Part shown: piece after piece, positions 43,747 to 52,842 of the stretch | Numbering within the stretch: the stretch's first letter is position 1 | Layout of the letters: each line of letters begins with the position of its first letter | From: Catellatospora paridis | Lineage (GTDB): Bacteria > Actinomycetota > Actinomycetes > Mycobacteriales > Micromonosporaceae | Assembly (NCBI RefSeq): GCF_009720365.1 | Contig: NZ_WBZD01000020.1 | Coordinates: 186,001-250,000 of the forward strand | DNA length: 64,000 nt | Direction: 5' to 3' | Position numbers and translations under genes: made by a program | Notes under the pieces: generated by a model | What the model was told of the DNA's origin: nothing | Database searches by the model: none | What the model saw: the letters and a program-made list of their open reading frames with translations, nothing else

Positions 43747-45053
43747 CCTCCCTGTGGTTCGACACCGCGGGCGGGGCCGTCGCGTCCCGCCCGCCCCTTT
43801 CCGGCGACCTCGACGTCGACGTGGCGATCGTGGGCGCGGGCTACACCGGCCTGTGGACGGCGTACTACCTGCGCCGTGCCGACCCGGCGCTGCGAATCGC
43901 GGTCGTCGAGGCCGAGCAGGCCGGGTTCGGGGCGTCCGGGCGCAACGGCGGCTGGTGCTCCGGGCTGCTGCCCACGCCCTTGCCGAAGCTGGAGAAGCTG
44001 CACGGGCGGGCGGCGGCGGTCGCGTTCCAGCAGGCGATGATCGACACTGTCGACGAGGTCGGCCGGGTCGCCGCCGCCGAGGGCATCGACTGCCACTGGG
44101 ACAAGGGCGGCACGCTGGGGCTGGCCCGGTCGGCGGCGCAGTGGCGCGGGGCCCGGGCGGAGTCGGAGCTGGCCGCGTCGTACGGGTTCGAACTGCGACT
44201 GCTCGACCGGGGCGAGGCGCTGGAGCGCTGCGGGGCGACCGACGTGCACGGGGCCACCTGGTCACCGCACTGCGCGGCACTGCACCCGCTGCGGCTGGCT
44301 CGCGGGCTGGCCTCGGTCGTGGAGCGACTGGGCGTCACGATCTACGAGCAGACCCGGGTGCTGGAGATCATGCCGGGCGCGGTCCGCACCGAGCATCGCA
44401 CGGTACGCGCCGCCGTGGTCGTCCGGGCCACCGAGGGCTATACGCCCGGCCTACCCGGCTACCGGCGGGCCGTGGTGCCGATCTACTCCCTGATGATCGC
44501 GACCGAGCCGCTGCCGCAGTCCTTCTGGGACACCGCGGGTCTGGCCCGGCGGGAGACCTTCACCGACCACCGGCGGCTGGTCATCTACGGCCAGCGCACC
44601 GCCGACGACCGGCTCGCCTTCGGCGGGCGCGGCGCTCCCTACCACTACGGCTCCGCGGTGCGCCCGTCCTTCGACAGCGATCCCTCGGTCCACCTTGCCC
44701 TGCGCAACACCCTGGTGGAACTGTTCCCCGCGCTCGCCGACACCAAGCTCACCCACGCCTGGGGCGGCCCACTCGGCATCGCCCGCGACTGGCACCCGTC
44801 CGTCGGCCTCGACCGGACCACCGGCCTGGCCTGGGCCGGTGGCTACGTCGGCGACGGCGTCGCCGCCACCAACCTCGCCGGCCGCACCCTCGCCGACCTG
44901 ATCACCGGCGCCGACTCACCGCTGACCGCCCTCCCCTGGGTCAACCACCGCTCCCCCCGCTGGGAGCCCGAACCCCTGCGCTGGCTCGGCATCAACACCG
45001 CCCTGCGCACCGTCGTCGCCCTCGACCGCTGGGCAGGACGGGGATCCGCTTAG
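43743..45053 (+). CDS. FAD-dependent oxidoreductase (DAO family, gamma-glutamylputrescine oxidase-like)
   Basis: The 436-residue product has VAIVGAGYTGLWTAYYLRR (FAD dinucleotide loop), GFGASGRNGGWCSGLLP, and a C-terminal GGYVGDGVAATNLAGRTL. It is a paralogue of the enzyme at 32851-34263. The GTG start overlaps the aminotransferase stop by four bases. Together they suggest two parallel ways to deaminate polyamines. Substrate identity is inferred from context. Confidence 0.82.
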   Translation: MTSLWFDTAGGAVASRPPLSGDLDVDVAIVGAGYTGLWTAYYLRRADPALRIAVVEAEQAGFGASGRNGGWCSGLLPTPLPKLEKLHGRAAAVAFQQAMIDTVDEVGRVAAAEGIDCHWDKGGTLGLARSAAQWRGARAESELAASYGFELRLLDRGEALERCGATDVHGATWSPHCAALHPLRLARGLASVVERLGVTIYEQTRVLEIMPGAVRTEHRTVRAAVVVRATEGYTPGLPGYRRAVVPIYSLMIATEPLPQSFWDTAGLARRETFTDHRRLVIYGQRTADDRLAFGGRGAPYHYGSAVRPSFDSDPSVHLALRNTLVELFPALADTKLTHAWGGPLGIARDWHPSVGLDRTTGLAWAGGYVGDGVAATNLAGRTLADLITGADSPLTALPWVNHRSPRWEPEPLRWLGINTALRTVVALDRWAGRGSA

Positions 45054-45067
45054 TGCGGCGGCGGCAC

Positions 45068-45128
45068 GATCGCTGTTTCGTGCCAAGACCTGCGGTCCGA
45101 CCTCATGTGTTGACACGAAGCAGCGATC
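45068..45128. terminator. Long inverted repeat between convergent genes
   Basis: GATCGCTGTTTCGTG (45068-45082) and CACGAAGCAGCGATC (45114-45128) pair at 14 of 15 positions around a 31-base loop. It begins 15 bases after the oxidase stop and faces the end of the DUF3499 gene, so it can serve both strands. Confidence 0.6.
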
Positions 45129-45171
45129 TTCGCGGTGCAGCACGCGGTGAGCTGGTGGTGCAGTGGCCCGG

Positions 45172-45531
45172 TCAGGACGGGGGGATGACGCGGAGGTGGC
45201 CGCGGCGGCCGGGGGTCGGCGGGCCGTGGGGCGGTTCCGGGGCGGGCTGGCGGGGGGCGGGGCGGGCTGCTTCGCGGACGGCTTCGGCCAGGGCGACGAG
45301 GTCGTCGGTGGTGGGGGGCGGGGGCTCGAACTCGCCGTCGTGGCGGACCAGGTCCCAGCCGCGCGGCGCGGTGAGGCTCAGGGCGTGCGGTTCGCACAGG
45401 TCGTACGTGTGCGGCTCCTGGTATGCGGCCAGCGGGCCGACCACCGCCGTGGACTCTGCATAGACATAGGTCAGCGTTGCTACCGCCTGCCGGGGGCAGC
45501 CGTTACGAGAGCAACGCCGTGGAGACCTCAC
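45172..45531 (-). CDS. DUF3499 family protein
   Basis: The 119-residue product starts MRSPRRCSRNGCPRQAVATL and contains TYVYAESTAVVGPLAAY, HTYDLCEPHALSLTAPRGW, the core of DUF3499. Cys residues at CSRNGC and DLCEPH suggest a small zinc site. The function is unknown. Actinobacteria keep it next to the metallopeptidase-family gene and whiB, as here. The GTG at 45531 gives the usual family N-terminus; upstream GTGs exist. Confidence 0.83.
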   Translation of the reverse strand: MRSPRRCSRNGCPRQAVATLTYVYAESTAVVGPLAAYQEPHTYDLCEPHALSLTAPRGWDLVRHDGEFEPPPPTTDDLVALAEAVREAARPAPRQPAPEPPHGPPTPGRRGHLRVIPPS

Positions 45532-45651
45532 GGCGTGTGACGTTAGCGCCCCGCCGCGCACCGGCACGCCGGTTGCGCCGCGACACGCCGAGGGAAGGAT
45601 CACGGCCCCGTACCGGGTCCCGGTGCTGGCGCTCGGGGATACATTTGCCGG

Positions 45652-46098
45652 GTGACCAGTCCCGCCCGACGCCGCCCCACCGCCGCCCGCCGCCGCCGCG
45701 ACCGCCACGGGCGGGGTATGCGGGGTCGGCTGGTGCCGGCCAGCGTGCCCCTGGCCAGGACCAAGGCCGAGGTCTTCGACGAGCTGGTGCTGGACACGGT
45801 GGAGTCGCTCGAGGCGCGGTTCGCGACCGAGCTGGCCGGGGTGGAGTTCGCGGTCGAGGACGTGCCGCCCGACCTCAACGTCTACGACTCCGACGTGCTG
45901 GAGGACGGGCGGGTGCCGCTGGCGCGGCTGCTGCCGGGACGGCCGGGACGGCACGGGGTGCCGCCGCGGATCGTGGTCTACCGGCGTCCGCTGGAGTTCC
46001 GGGCCTCGGACCGGGACGACCTGGGCGAGCTGGTGCGTGACGTGATCGTGGAGCAGGTCGCCAACCTGCTGGGCCTAAACCCCGACGACCTCGCTTAA
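45652..46098 (+). CDS. Metallopeptidase-family (zincin-like, PF06262-type) protein lacking HExxH
   Basis: The 148-residue product has a basic N-terminus, then the family core (FDELVLDTVESLEARFATEL, FAVEDVPPDL, RIVVYRRPLEF). Where family enzymes have an HExxHH zinc motif before Gly, this protein reads EQVANLLG, so both His and the catalytic Glu position are changed. It is therefore probably not an active protease. It lies divergent from DUF3499, and its start is a GTG at 45652. Role unknown; conserved location suggests a link with whiB or DUF3499. Confidence 0.68.
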   Translation: MTSPARRRPTAARRRRDRHGRGMRGRLVPASVPLARTKAEVFDELVLDTVESLEARFATELAGVEFAVEDVPPDLNVYDSDVLEDGRVPLARLLPGRPGRHGVPPRIVVYRRPLEFRASDRDDLGELVRDVIVEQVANLLGLNPDDLA

Positions 46099-46110
46099 AC
46101 AAAGCCGGAA

Positions 46111-46144
46111 CGCTGTCGGACCCGCCCCCACGGGCCCGACAGCG
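46111..46144. terminator. Hairpin between convergent genes before whiB
   Basis: CGCTGTCGG (46111-46119) pairs with CCGACAGCG (46136-46144), and inside it CCCG pairs with CGGG around a CCCCCA loop. It sits 12 bases from each gene end, a compact two-way terminator. Confidence 0.75.
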
Positions 46145-46154
46145 GCCGAAAGTC

Positions 46155-46412
46155 TCAGATCGCGCGGCGCTTGAGCTTGCGCCGCTCGCGCTCGGACAGC
46201 CCGCCCCAGATGCCGAAGCGCTCGTCATGCGACAGCGCGTACTCCAGGCACTCGGACTTGACCTCGCAGCGCGAGCAGATGCGCTTGGCCTCGCGGGTAG
46301 AACCACCCTTCTCAGGGAAGAACGCCTCCGGGTCAGTCTGGGAGCACAGCGCGTGCTCCTGCCACTCGGGCGCGTTGCCCAGCAGATCCGCCACGACGGG
46401 GCGACCGTCCAT
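46155..46412 (-). CDS. whiB: WhiB-family iron-sulfur transcriptional regulator (WhiB2/WhmD-like)
   Basis: The 85-residue product has the four cluster Cys at 23, 46, 49 and 55 (Cys-x22-Cys-x2-Cys-x5-Cys), the DPEAFFPEKGGSTREAKRIC block, the GIWGG turn and a basic C-terminal SERERRKLKRR. It binds a 4Fe-4S cluster and works with the sigma factor at promoters. The sequence is closest to WhiB/WhmD, needed for sporulation septation or division. The ATG at 46412 follows AAGGAGG. Confidence 0.9.
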   Translation of the reverse strand: MDGRPVVADLLGNAPEWQEHALCSQTDPEAFFPEKGGSTREAKRICSRCEVKSECLEYALSHDERFGIWGGLSERERRKLKRRAI

Positions 46413-46733
46413 CTCCGCTGCCTCCTTATTGCGCGCCGGCTCGCGACCGGCGCAACCCCCCACCTGGAGAGCGTTTGTCCACATAGGCGGTTTTGTGGAT
46501 GCCGCTACCTCCAGCCCCACGCAAAATTACACGCGTGTCCTACGTGCACCGTCAAGCTCACTCTGGTACACGCCCGGCAGGGCCGTTCGGTTCGGGTTTT
46601 CACCGTCCCGCCACTGCCCTATCGATTCAGACCCGAAACCGGTGACGGCATGTCGGGCGTGTCGTGGCGAAATTCTGCTGGCGTGTCGAACTTGACGGCA
46701 GGGTGCTGACTACCTTCGGACAGGAGTGAGCTG
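46413..46733. other. Upstream region of whiB
   Basis: This 321-base gap between the whiB start and the fbiC end holds the whiB promoter. A perfect palindrome ACACGCGTGT is at 46529-46538. TTGTCCACA, the Streptomyces-type DnaA box, is at 46475-46483, and an opposed TTGTGGAT-like copy follows. I see no ORF I can support. Confidence 0.4.
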
Positions 46734-49241
46734 CTAGCGCGCGTAACTCGTCGTGCGCTGGCGGGCGGGCCGACCGGCGGCCGCGGCGATGGCGTGCAGC
46801 TGTTCCACCGTACGGGCCGAGCCGTGCGCCGACCCGGCCATTCGGGAAATCGTCTCCTCCATGAGAGTGCCCCCGAGGTCGTTGCAGCCGCCGTTCAGCA
46901 TCGCGACGGTGCCCTCATCGCCCAATTTGACCCAGGAGCACTGGATGTTGGGGATGCGCCCGTGCAGCAGCAACCGGGCCATCGCGTGCACGACCCGGTT
47001 CTCGCGCCAGGTCGCCCCCGCGCGCGAGATGCCGGCCAGGTAGATAGGGGCGTTGGTGTGCACGAACGGCAGCGCCACGAACTCGGTGAAGCCGCCGGTA
47101 CGGTCCTGCAGCCCGGCCAGCACCCGGAAGTGGCCCAGCCAGTGCCGGGGGTGGTCGACGTGCCCGTACATCATCGTGGAGCTGGACCGGATGCCCAGCC
47201 GGTGCGCCGCCTCGACGGTCTCCACCCAGGCCGAGGTGGGCAGTTTGCCCTTGGTCAGCACCCAGCGCACGTCGTCGTCGAGGATCTCCGCGGCGGTGCC
47301 CGGAATGGTGTCCAGTCCCGCGTCCCGCAGCCGGGTCAGCCAGTCCTTGACGGACACCCCGGCCTTGGCGGCGGCGGTGACGATCTCCATAGGAGAGAAG
47401 GCGTGCACGTGCATGCCCGGCACCCGCGCCTTCACCGCGCGGACCAGGTCCGGGTACACCGAGACCGGCAGCTGCGGGTCGATGCCGCCCTGCACGCAGA
47501 TCTCGGTCGCGCCGTCGCGCCAGGCCTCCTCGGCCCGGTCAGCGACCTGCTCCACACTCAGCCGGTACGCGTCGGCATCGCGCTCACGCTGCGCGAACGC
47601 GCAGAACCGGCAGCCTACGTAACAGACGTTCGAAAAGTTGATGTTGCGATTGACCACATAGGTGACGTCGTCGCCGACGGTGTCCCGGCGTACGTCGTCG
47701 GCGATGCGGCACAGCTCGTCCAGCGCCTGGCCGTCGGCGTGCAGCAGTGCCAGGGCCGCCTCCTCGTGCACCGGCTCCAGCAGCGCCGCCGGGTTCTCCC
47801 GGGCGATCCGCAGCCCGGCCGCGAGCGCGCCCACGGTGACCGCGGGACCAGCGCCGCCGACCGCCGCCCCGACGGCCGACCAGTCGCCGTACACCGTGTC
47901 GAAGTCGCCGCGGCGGTCCTCGGCCCGGCCGTCGGTGTCGATCTCGCGGTGCAGGTCCACCCGGCCCGTGCCGCCCTCGACCTCGGGCTCCTGCCACGGA
48001 CGGCCCACCACCGGTGCATCGGCGACGGCCATGCCGGACTCGTCGGCCAGCGCCCGCACGTGCGGCTGCAACCGCGGATCGAGCCAACGGTCGCCGCCGC
48101 CGCGCACGTAGTTCGGATACACCGTGAGCCGCTCCCGCAGCTCGAACCCGGCGGCCTTCGTCAGGTCCGCGAGCTCGTCCAGGTGCGGCCACGGCCGCTC
48201 CGGGTTCACGTGGTCCGGGGTGAGGGGCGAGACACCGCCCCAGTCGTCGATACCGGCCTTGACCAGCAGCTCGAACGACGCGTCGATCAGGTTCGGCGGA
48301 GCCTGGATGCGCATGCCGGGCCCCATCAGCAGCCGCGTCACCGCGACCGTGGCGGCCAGGTCCAGCACGGACGCGTCGGGAGTGGAGCGCATCGCCGTGT
48401 CCGGCTTGGCCCGGAAGTTCTGCACGATGATCTCCTGCAGGTGGCCGTACTCGCGGGCACTGCGGCGCATCTCGAAGATCGCGTCGACCCGCTCGGCGTG
48501 TGTCTCGCCGATGCCGATCAGGATGCCCGTGGTGAACGGCACACCCACCCGGCCCGCGTCGGCCAGCACCCGCAGCCGCACCGCGGGCTCCTTGTCCGGC
48601 GAGCCGTAGTGCGGGCCGCCCGGCTCCGACCACAGCCGCGTCGCGGTCGTCTCCAGCATCATGCCCATGCTCGGCGCGACGGGCCGCAGCCGCTGCAGAT
48701 CGGCCCAGCTCATGACACCCGGGTTCAGGTGCGGCAGCAGCCCCGTCTCCTCCAGCACCGCGATCGCCACCGCGCGCAGGTAGTCGATCGTGGACCCGTA
48801 CCCCCGCTCGGTCAGCCACTGCTGCGCCGCAGGCCACCGCTCCTCCGGCCGGTCACCCAGCGTGAACAGCGCCTCCTTGCAGCCCAGCGCCGCGCCCTGC
48901 CGGGCGATCGCCAGCACTTCGTCGCGGTCCAGGTAGGCCGCGGGCAGCCGGTGCGGCACCGTCGCGAACGTGCAGTAGTGGCATCGGTCACGGCACAGCC
49001 GCGTCAGCGGGATGAACACCTTCTTCGAGAACGTGATCACCCCCGGCCGCCCGGCGTCGCGCAACCCCGCATCGCGTACGCCCGCAGCCAGCCCCAAAAG
49101 CTCGTCGAACGCCTCGCCCGAGGCGCTGAGCAGGGCAGTCGCCTCCGCCACGTCCAGCGCCTTCCCGGCCCCCGCACGCTTGAGCGCACGGCCGATCTCC
49201 GCGGAAGTGACCACCGGCTGCGCTACGACCTCGCTGGACAT
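46734..49241 (-). CDS. fbiC: FO synthase (two-domain radical SAM, CofG-CofH fusion) of coenzyme F420 synthesis
   Basis: The 835-residue product joins two radical SAM halves. The first (CofG) has CRDRCHYC at 83-90; the second (CofH) has CYVGCRFC at about 540-547. Both carry CxxxCxxC for the 4Fe-4S cluster. It makes the deazaflavin FO from tyrosine and the riboflavin precursor. The length matches actinobacterial FbiC. The ATG at 49241 begins family similarity; longer frames upstream run into the divergent promoter. fbiA starts 58 bases away on the other strand. Confidence 0.94.
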   Translation of the reverse strand: MSSEVVAQPVVTSAEIGRALKRAGAGKALDVAEATALLSASGEAFDELLGLAAGVRDAGLRDAGRPGVITFSKKVFIPLTRLCRDRCHYCTFATVPHRLPAAYLDRDEVLAIARQGAALGCKEALFTLGDRPEERWPAAQQWLTERGYGSTIDYLRAVAIAVLEETGLLPHLNPGVMSWADLQRLRPVAPSMGMMLETTATRLWSEPGGPHYGSPDKEPAVRLRVLADAGRVGVPFTTGILIGIGETHAERVDAIFEMRRSAREYGHLQEIIVQNFRAKPDTAMRSTPDASVLDLAATVAVTRLLMGPGMRIQAPPNLIDASFELLVKAGIDDWGGVSPLTPDHVNPERPWPHLDELADLTKAAGFELRERLTVYPNYVRGGGDRWLDPRLQPHVRALADESGMAVADAPVVGRPWQEPEVEGGTGRVDLHREIDTDGRAEDRRGDFDTVYGDWSAVGAAVGGAGPAVTVGALAAGLRIARENPAALLEPVHEEAALALLHADGQALDELCRIADDVRRDTVGDDVTYVVNRNINFSNVCYVGCRFCAFAQRERDADAYRLSVEQVADRAEEAWRDGATEICVQGGIDPQLPVSVYPDLVRAVKARVPGMHVHAFSPMEIVTAAAKAGVSVKDWLTRLRDAGLDTIPGTAAEILDDDVRWVLTKGKLPTSAWVETVEAAHRLGIRSSSTMMYGHVDHPRHWLGHFRVLAGLQDRTGGFTEFVALPFVHTNAPIYLAGISRAGATWRENRVVHAMARLLLHGRIPNIQCSWVKLGDEGTVAMLNGGCNDLGGTLMEETISRMAGSAHGSARTVEQLHAIAAAAGRPARQRTTSYAR

Positions 49242-49299
49242 GGTCGCCAGCCTACGACCCTGGCCCCGGCGTCCGGCCGCGGTGCGGGAGGATGTCGAC

Positions 49300-50262
49300 A
49301 TGCGGATCGTGGTGCTGGCAGGTGGCATCGGCGGCGCGCGTTTCCTGGCCGGAGTGCGGGCCCACGCCCACGCCACCGGCGACGAGGTGACCGCCGTCGT
49401 CAACGTGGGCGACGACGTGTGGATGCACGGGCTGCGCATCACCCCCGACCTCGACTCGGTCATGTACACCCTGGGCGGCGGCATCGACCCCGAACGCGGC
49501 TGGGGCCGCGCCGGCGAGACCTGGACCGTCAAGGAGGAGCTGGCCAAGTACGGCGCCGAGCCCACCTGGTTCGGCCTCGGCGACCGCGACATCGCCACCC
49601 ACCTGGTGCGCACCCGCATGCTCAACGCCGGCTACCCGCTGTCGGCCGTCGTCGCCGCGCTCTGCGACCGCTGGCAGCCCGGCATCACCATGCTGCCCGC
49701 CACCGACGACCGCCTCGAAACCCACGTCGTGGTCGCGGCCGAGGACGGCAGCGGCGACCAGGCGATCCACTTCCAGGAATGGTGGGTACGCCACCGCGCC
49801 GCACTGCCCGCCAAGCAGTTCCGCTTCGTCGGCGCCGACACCGCCAAACCCGCGGCAGGCGTGCTCGACGCGCTTCAGGCCGCCGACATCGTGCTGCTCG
49901 CCCCCAGCAACCCCGTCGTGTCCATCGCGCCCGTGCTGGCCGTCAGCGCCCTGCGCGACGCCCTCGTCGGCGGCCCCGCCCCCGTCGTCGGCGTCTCCCC
50001 CATCATCGGCGGCAGCCCCGTCCGCGGCATGGCCGACAAGTGCCTGTCCGCCGTGAACGTCCCCTGCACCGCCGAGGGCGTCGGCCGCCTCTACGGCGCC
50101 CGCTCCGACGGCGGCGTGCTCGACGGCTGGCTCGTCGACTCCACAGACGCCGCCACCGACGTCCCCGGCGTACGGGTCGCCGCTGTTCCCCTGTGGATGA
50201 CCGACGACGACGCCACGGCCGCCATGGTCCGCGCCGCCCTGGAACTCGGAGGACGAGCATGA
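49300..50262 (+). CDS. fbiA: 2-phospho-L-lactate transferase (CofD-like) of F420 synthesis
   Basis: The 320-residue product begins [20 protein letters not shown], typical of CofD, with [33 protein letters not shown], and [17 protein letters not shown]. It joins the activated phospho-lactate/enolpyruvate moiety to FO to give (dehydro)F420-0. The ATG at 49300 follows GGGAGGATG. The stop overlaps fbiB (ATGA). The gene supplying the guanylylated donor (fbiD/cofC) is not in the window. Confidence 0.93.
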   Translation: MRIVVLAGGIGGARFLAGVRAHAHATGDEVTAVVNVGDDVWMHGLRITPDLDSVMYTLGGGIDPERGWGRAGETWTVKEELAKYGAEPTWFGLGDRDIATHLVRTRMLNAGYPLSAVVAALCDRWQPGITMLPATDDRLETHVVVAAEDGSGDQAIHFQEWWVRHRAALPAKQFRFVGADTAKPAAGVLDALQAADIVLLAPSNPVVSIAPVLAVSALRDALVGGPAPVVGVSPIIGGSPVRGMADKCLSAVNVPCTAEGVGRLYGARSDGGVLDGWLVDSTDAATDVPGVRVAAVPLWMTDDDATAAMVRAALELGGRA

Positions 50263-51026
50263 TCGACGGTTTCAGCGTGCACGCGGTCCGGGGCATCCCG
50301 GACGTGCAGCCGGGCGACGACCTCGCCAAACTCATCGTCGGCGCGGCCCCGTGGCTCGCGGACGGCGACATCCTGGTGGTCACCAGCAAGATCGTGTCGA
50401 AGTCGGAGGGTGCGCTGGCGTCGGTGCCCGTCGGCGGGCCCGAGCGGGAAGCCGCCCGGGAGCAGGTGCTGCGCTCGCAGACCGCCCGGCCCGTCGCCAC
50501 CCGCGGGCACACCCGGATCGTGCAGACCCACCACGGGTTCGTCATGGCCTCCGCGGGCATCGACAACTCGAACGTGGACCGGTCTCAGCTCGTGCTGCTG
50601 CCTGTGGACCCCGATGCGTCCGCCCGTGCGCTGCGTGAGGCACTGCGGGAGCGGTACGGGCTCGACGTGGCCGTCATCGTCAGCGACACCATGGGGCGGC
50701 CTTGGCGCAACGGGCTCACCGACGTCGCCCTCGGGTGTGCGGGGATCGAGCCGCTGCGGGATCACCGCGGGGAGACCGACCCGTACGGCAACGAACTGCA
50801 GATCACGCAGATGGCGGTCGTGGACGAGCTGGCTGCTGCCGCGGAGCTGGTCAAGGGCAAGGTGGATCGGGTGCCGGTCGCGGTCGTACGCGGGCTGCTC
50901 ACGTCCACGCGGGACAGCGGCGGGGTCGTGCCGACGCTGGTCCGGGACGCGGAACACGACCTGTTCTCGCTGGGCACCGCGGAAGCGCGGGAGCAGGGGC
51001 GGGCGGAGGCACTCGACCAGGCGTGA
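50259..51026 (+). CDS. fbiB: F420-0:gamma-glutamyl ligase (CofE-like), single domain
   Basis: The 255-residue product has GDILVVTSKIVSKSEG, TRIVQTHHGFVMASAGID, and VSDTMGRPWRNGLTDVALGCAGI, the CofE core. It adds glutamates to F420-0. Mycobacterial FbiB is about 448 residues because it carries a C-terminal FMN reductase domain. That domain is missing here, and the protein ends soon after SLGTAEAREQG. So the dehydro-F420 reductase step, if used, needs a separate gene. Confidence 0.9.
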   Translation: MIDGFSVHAVRGIPDVQPGDDLAKLIVGAAPWLADGDILVVTSKIVSKSEGALASVPVGGPEREAAREQVLRSQTARPVATRGHTRIVQTHHGFVMASAGIDNSNVDRSQLVLLPVDPDASARALREALRERYGLDVAVIVSDTMGRPWRNGLTDVALGCAGIEPLRDHRGETDPYGNELQITQMAVVDELAAAAELVKGKVDRVPVAVVRGLLTSTRDSGGVVPTLVRDAEHDLFSLGTAEAREQGRAEALDQA

Positions 51027-51178
51027 TCCACAGGGGCTCGCTGGGTTATCCACAGGTGGTCCGGTAGGGGCTGTGCTCAGCGTGTTCAATCCGTTACCCT
51101 GCCCGCAGGCGTCCCGGCGGGTGTGGATCGAATGGTGCCGGGGACGCTTCCACAGCGCGCTTCTTTGGGGAGGGAAGC

Positions 51179-51595
51179 ATGCCTGAACGACGTACACCGG
51201 TGCAGATCACCGTCGACCTGGCTGGCTTGCGCGAAGTCAGCGCCGACCTGCGTCACCAGACCGAGGCCCTCAAGTCCGACCTGGCCGTAGCACGGCGGAG
51301 AATGGGCTGGGGCGCGCGCTTCTGCCTCGCGTTGGACTGTGCCGAAGGGCGGGCTGCCCGAGTCTCAGCGGGCGACGTACTGGCCCAGCACCGGCACAAC
51401 GCCGAGGTGCAGCTGCGAATCACCGAAGGGCTTAACAACGCTCTGGACCAGATCGCGAAGAACTACGCCGACGCCGATGCGCGCGCTGCCGCCCGCATTT
51501 ACGACGTCGAGGCGGAGCTGAACAAAGCGATCGCTGAGCTGAAGAGGGCCGCCGAGACCAAGCAAGCACCTCTCCTCCGAGGAATGCTCCCATGA
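51179..51595 (+). CDS. Small WXG100/ESAT-6-like helical protein
   Basis: The 138-residue product is almost all helix. It has a turn-like GWGARF (a Trp-x-Gly-type motif, reading MGWGARFC near 42-49), and a long second helix (VQLRITEGLNNALDQIAKNYADADARAA), then a charged tail. These features and its coupling to a PPE-like and a mycosin gene suggest an ESX-type substrate or chaperone-like partner. It follows GGGAGGGAAGC and its stop overlaps the next start (ATGA). Similarity is structural, not by a clear family signature. Confidence 0.55.
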   Translation: MPERRTPVQITVDLAGLREVSADLRHQTEALKSDLAVARRRMGWGARFCLALDCAEGRAARVSAGDVLAQHRHNAEVQLRITEGLNNALDQIAKNYADADARAAARIYDVEAELNKAIAELKRAAETKQAPLLRGMLP

Positions 51596-52842
51596 CCACT
51601 CGGACCACGGGCATGCTCTCCTCTGAAAGAGGCTATGTCGTCACGCAGCAAGGTGCTTTGGCGCTGTGGCCGACGGTGGGGACGACGAATTGGGTCGCGG
51701 TCGATCCGCCCCGAGTCTGGGACATGCTGCAGCACGAGGATGACGCACTGGGCTGGGAGCAGGTAACCGGCCTACGTGCCTACGTCTCCCTGGTCAATGC
51801 GCAGGCCAACAGGTTGTCAGGCCACCGCACGGCGCTCGCCCAGATCTGGCCGGCCGAACAGAGCCAGGCTGCTGCAATCGCATTGACCAAGCTGGACGAT
51901 ATGATTGACCTGCTGCGCGCTGACAGCGAAGCCGCCATGCAGAACGCTCTCGCGATCCAAGGCATCATGGAGGCTACGGCCAAAGCCAAGCGCGAGGTGC
52001 ACCAGATCGTGAAGGCGTGGGAGCTGACCACGAATGACGGGGGTCCGGAGTGGTGGGATCGTGAAGCCACCCGGCTGAGTTACGTGACAGAGCAGACCAT
52101 GGTGGCTACGGAGCGGGCAATACGCGACCACCGTGCACAGATGGTCCTGCCTCCCAACTGGAAGCCTATCGACGACGGAACGCAGGTCGGAACACGCCTC
52201 CCACTCCGGGAGACCACCACAGCCGCCCGGCTGCTGCCCACCAGTACTACCCGCACCAACGGGCGAACCAACGAGCGGCCGACTCCTCCTAGCCTTCCCG
52301 GTCGTCCACCGCTCGTCAGTCTGCCGCCGTCAGGACCGGGGCCGGATCTGCAAGGTGCCACTCCACCAGTTCCGGCCGTTCCCGGGCAACCTGTATCCAT
52401 GTTGCCCATCGCACCCGGCAATCCCTACGCGCCGTATGGCGGTGCTTACGTATTGCCCGGTCCTGGCGTGGGCCCGAACGGATACGTCGTGGCACTGCCC
52501 CCGCCCGGAAGCGGAGGCAGTCCAATCGTTTCGCAGCCGCGAACGAGCGGTGGATCACCAGGAATGATGCCAATGCCCATGGGCGGCCCGTTCGGGCAGC
52601 GGGATGGACGCGGCGGTGATGCGTCTTATCGGCGTGGCGCAGGCACCCACTGGGAGGTCGCGCAGGGTGTGACGCCAGTGATCCGGCCCGAAGGGTCTGG
52701 CCGGATCACCCCCACGGAGGAAGAGACTGAGGAGCAATTCCGCCAGTGGTTCACCCAGACAGCCATGCCCTGGCGCAATGACAACGCCCAAGACAGCCCC
52801 ACCCCGATCGTCACTATTCGACGAGGAGCCGGTCCATCTTGA
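51592..52842 (+). CDS. PPE-like proline-rich protein of an ESX-type cassette
   Basis: The 416-residue product has a helical N-terminal domain (about 35-190) with IWPAEQSQAAAIALTKL and further heptad-rich helices. From about 195 it is a Pro/Gly/Thr-rich low-complexity region (TPPSLPGRPPLVSLPPSGP). The helical part followed by a Pro-rich tail resembles PPE-family or other large WXG-type substrates of type VII secretion. It is coupled at both ends (ATGA before, TTGA after). The function outside secretion is unknown. Confidence 0.55.
   Translation: MTTRTTGMLSSERGYVVTQQGALALWPTVGTTNWVAVDPPRVWDMLQHEDDALGWEQVTGLRAYVSLVNAQANRLSGHRTALAQIWPAEQSQAAAIALTKLDDMIDLLRADSEAAMQNALAIQGIMEATAKAKREVHQIVKAWELTTNDGGPEWWDREATRLSYVTEQTMVATERAIRDHRAQMVLPPNWKPIDDGTQVGTRLPLRETTTAARLLPTSTTRTNGRTNERPTPPSLPGRPPLVSLPPSGPGPDLQGATPPVPAVPGQPVSMLPIAPGNPYAPYGGAYVLPGPGVGPNGYVVALPPPGSGGSPIVSQPRTSGGSPGMMPMPMGGPFGQRDGRGGDASYRRGAGTHWEVAQGVTPVIRPEGSGRITPTEEETEEQFRQWFTQTAMPWRNDNAQDSPTPIVTIRRGAGPS

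Noticed and set aside
46794-49299. Very long open frame opposite fbiC on the plus strand
   Set aside because: It is antisense to a clear FO synthase, rich in Arg, Pro and His as expected for a high-GC shadow frame. Only its last part (from 50259) is a real gene, fbiB.
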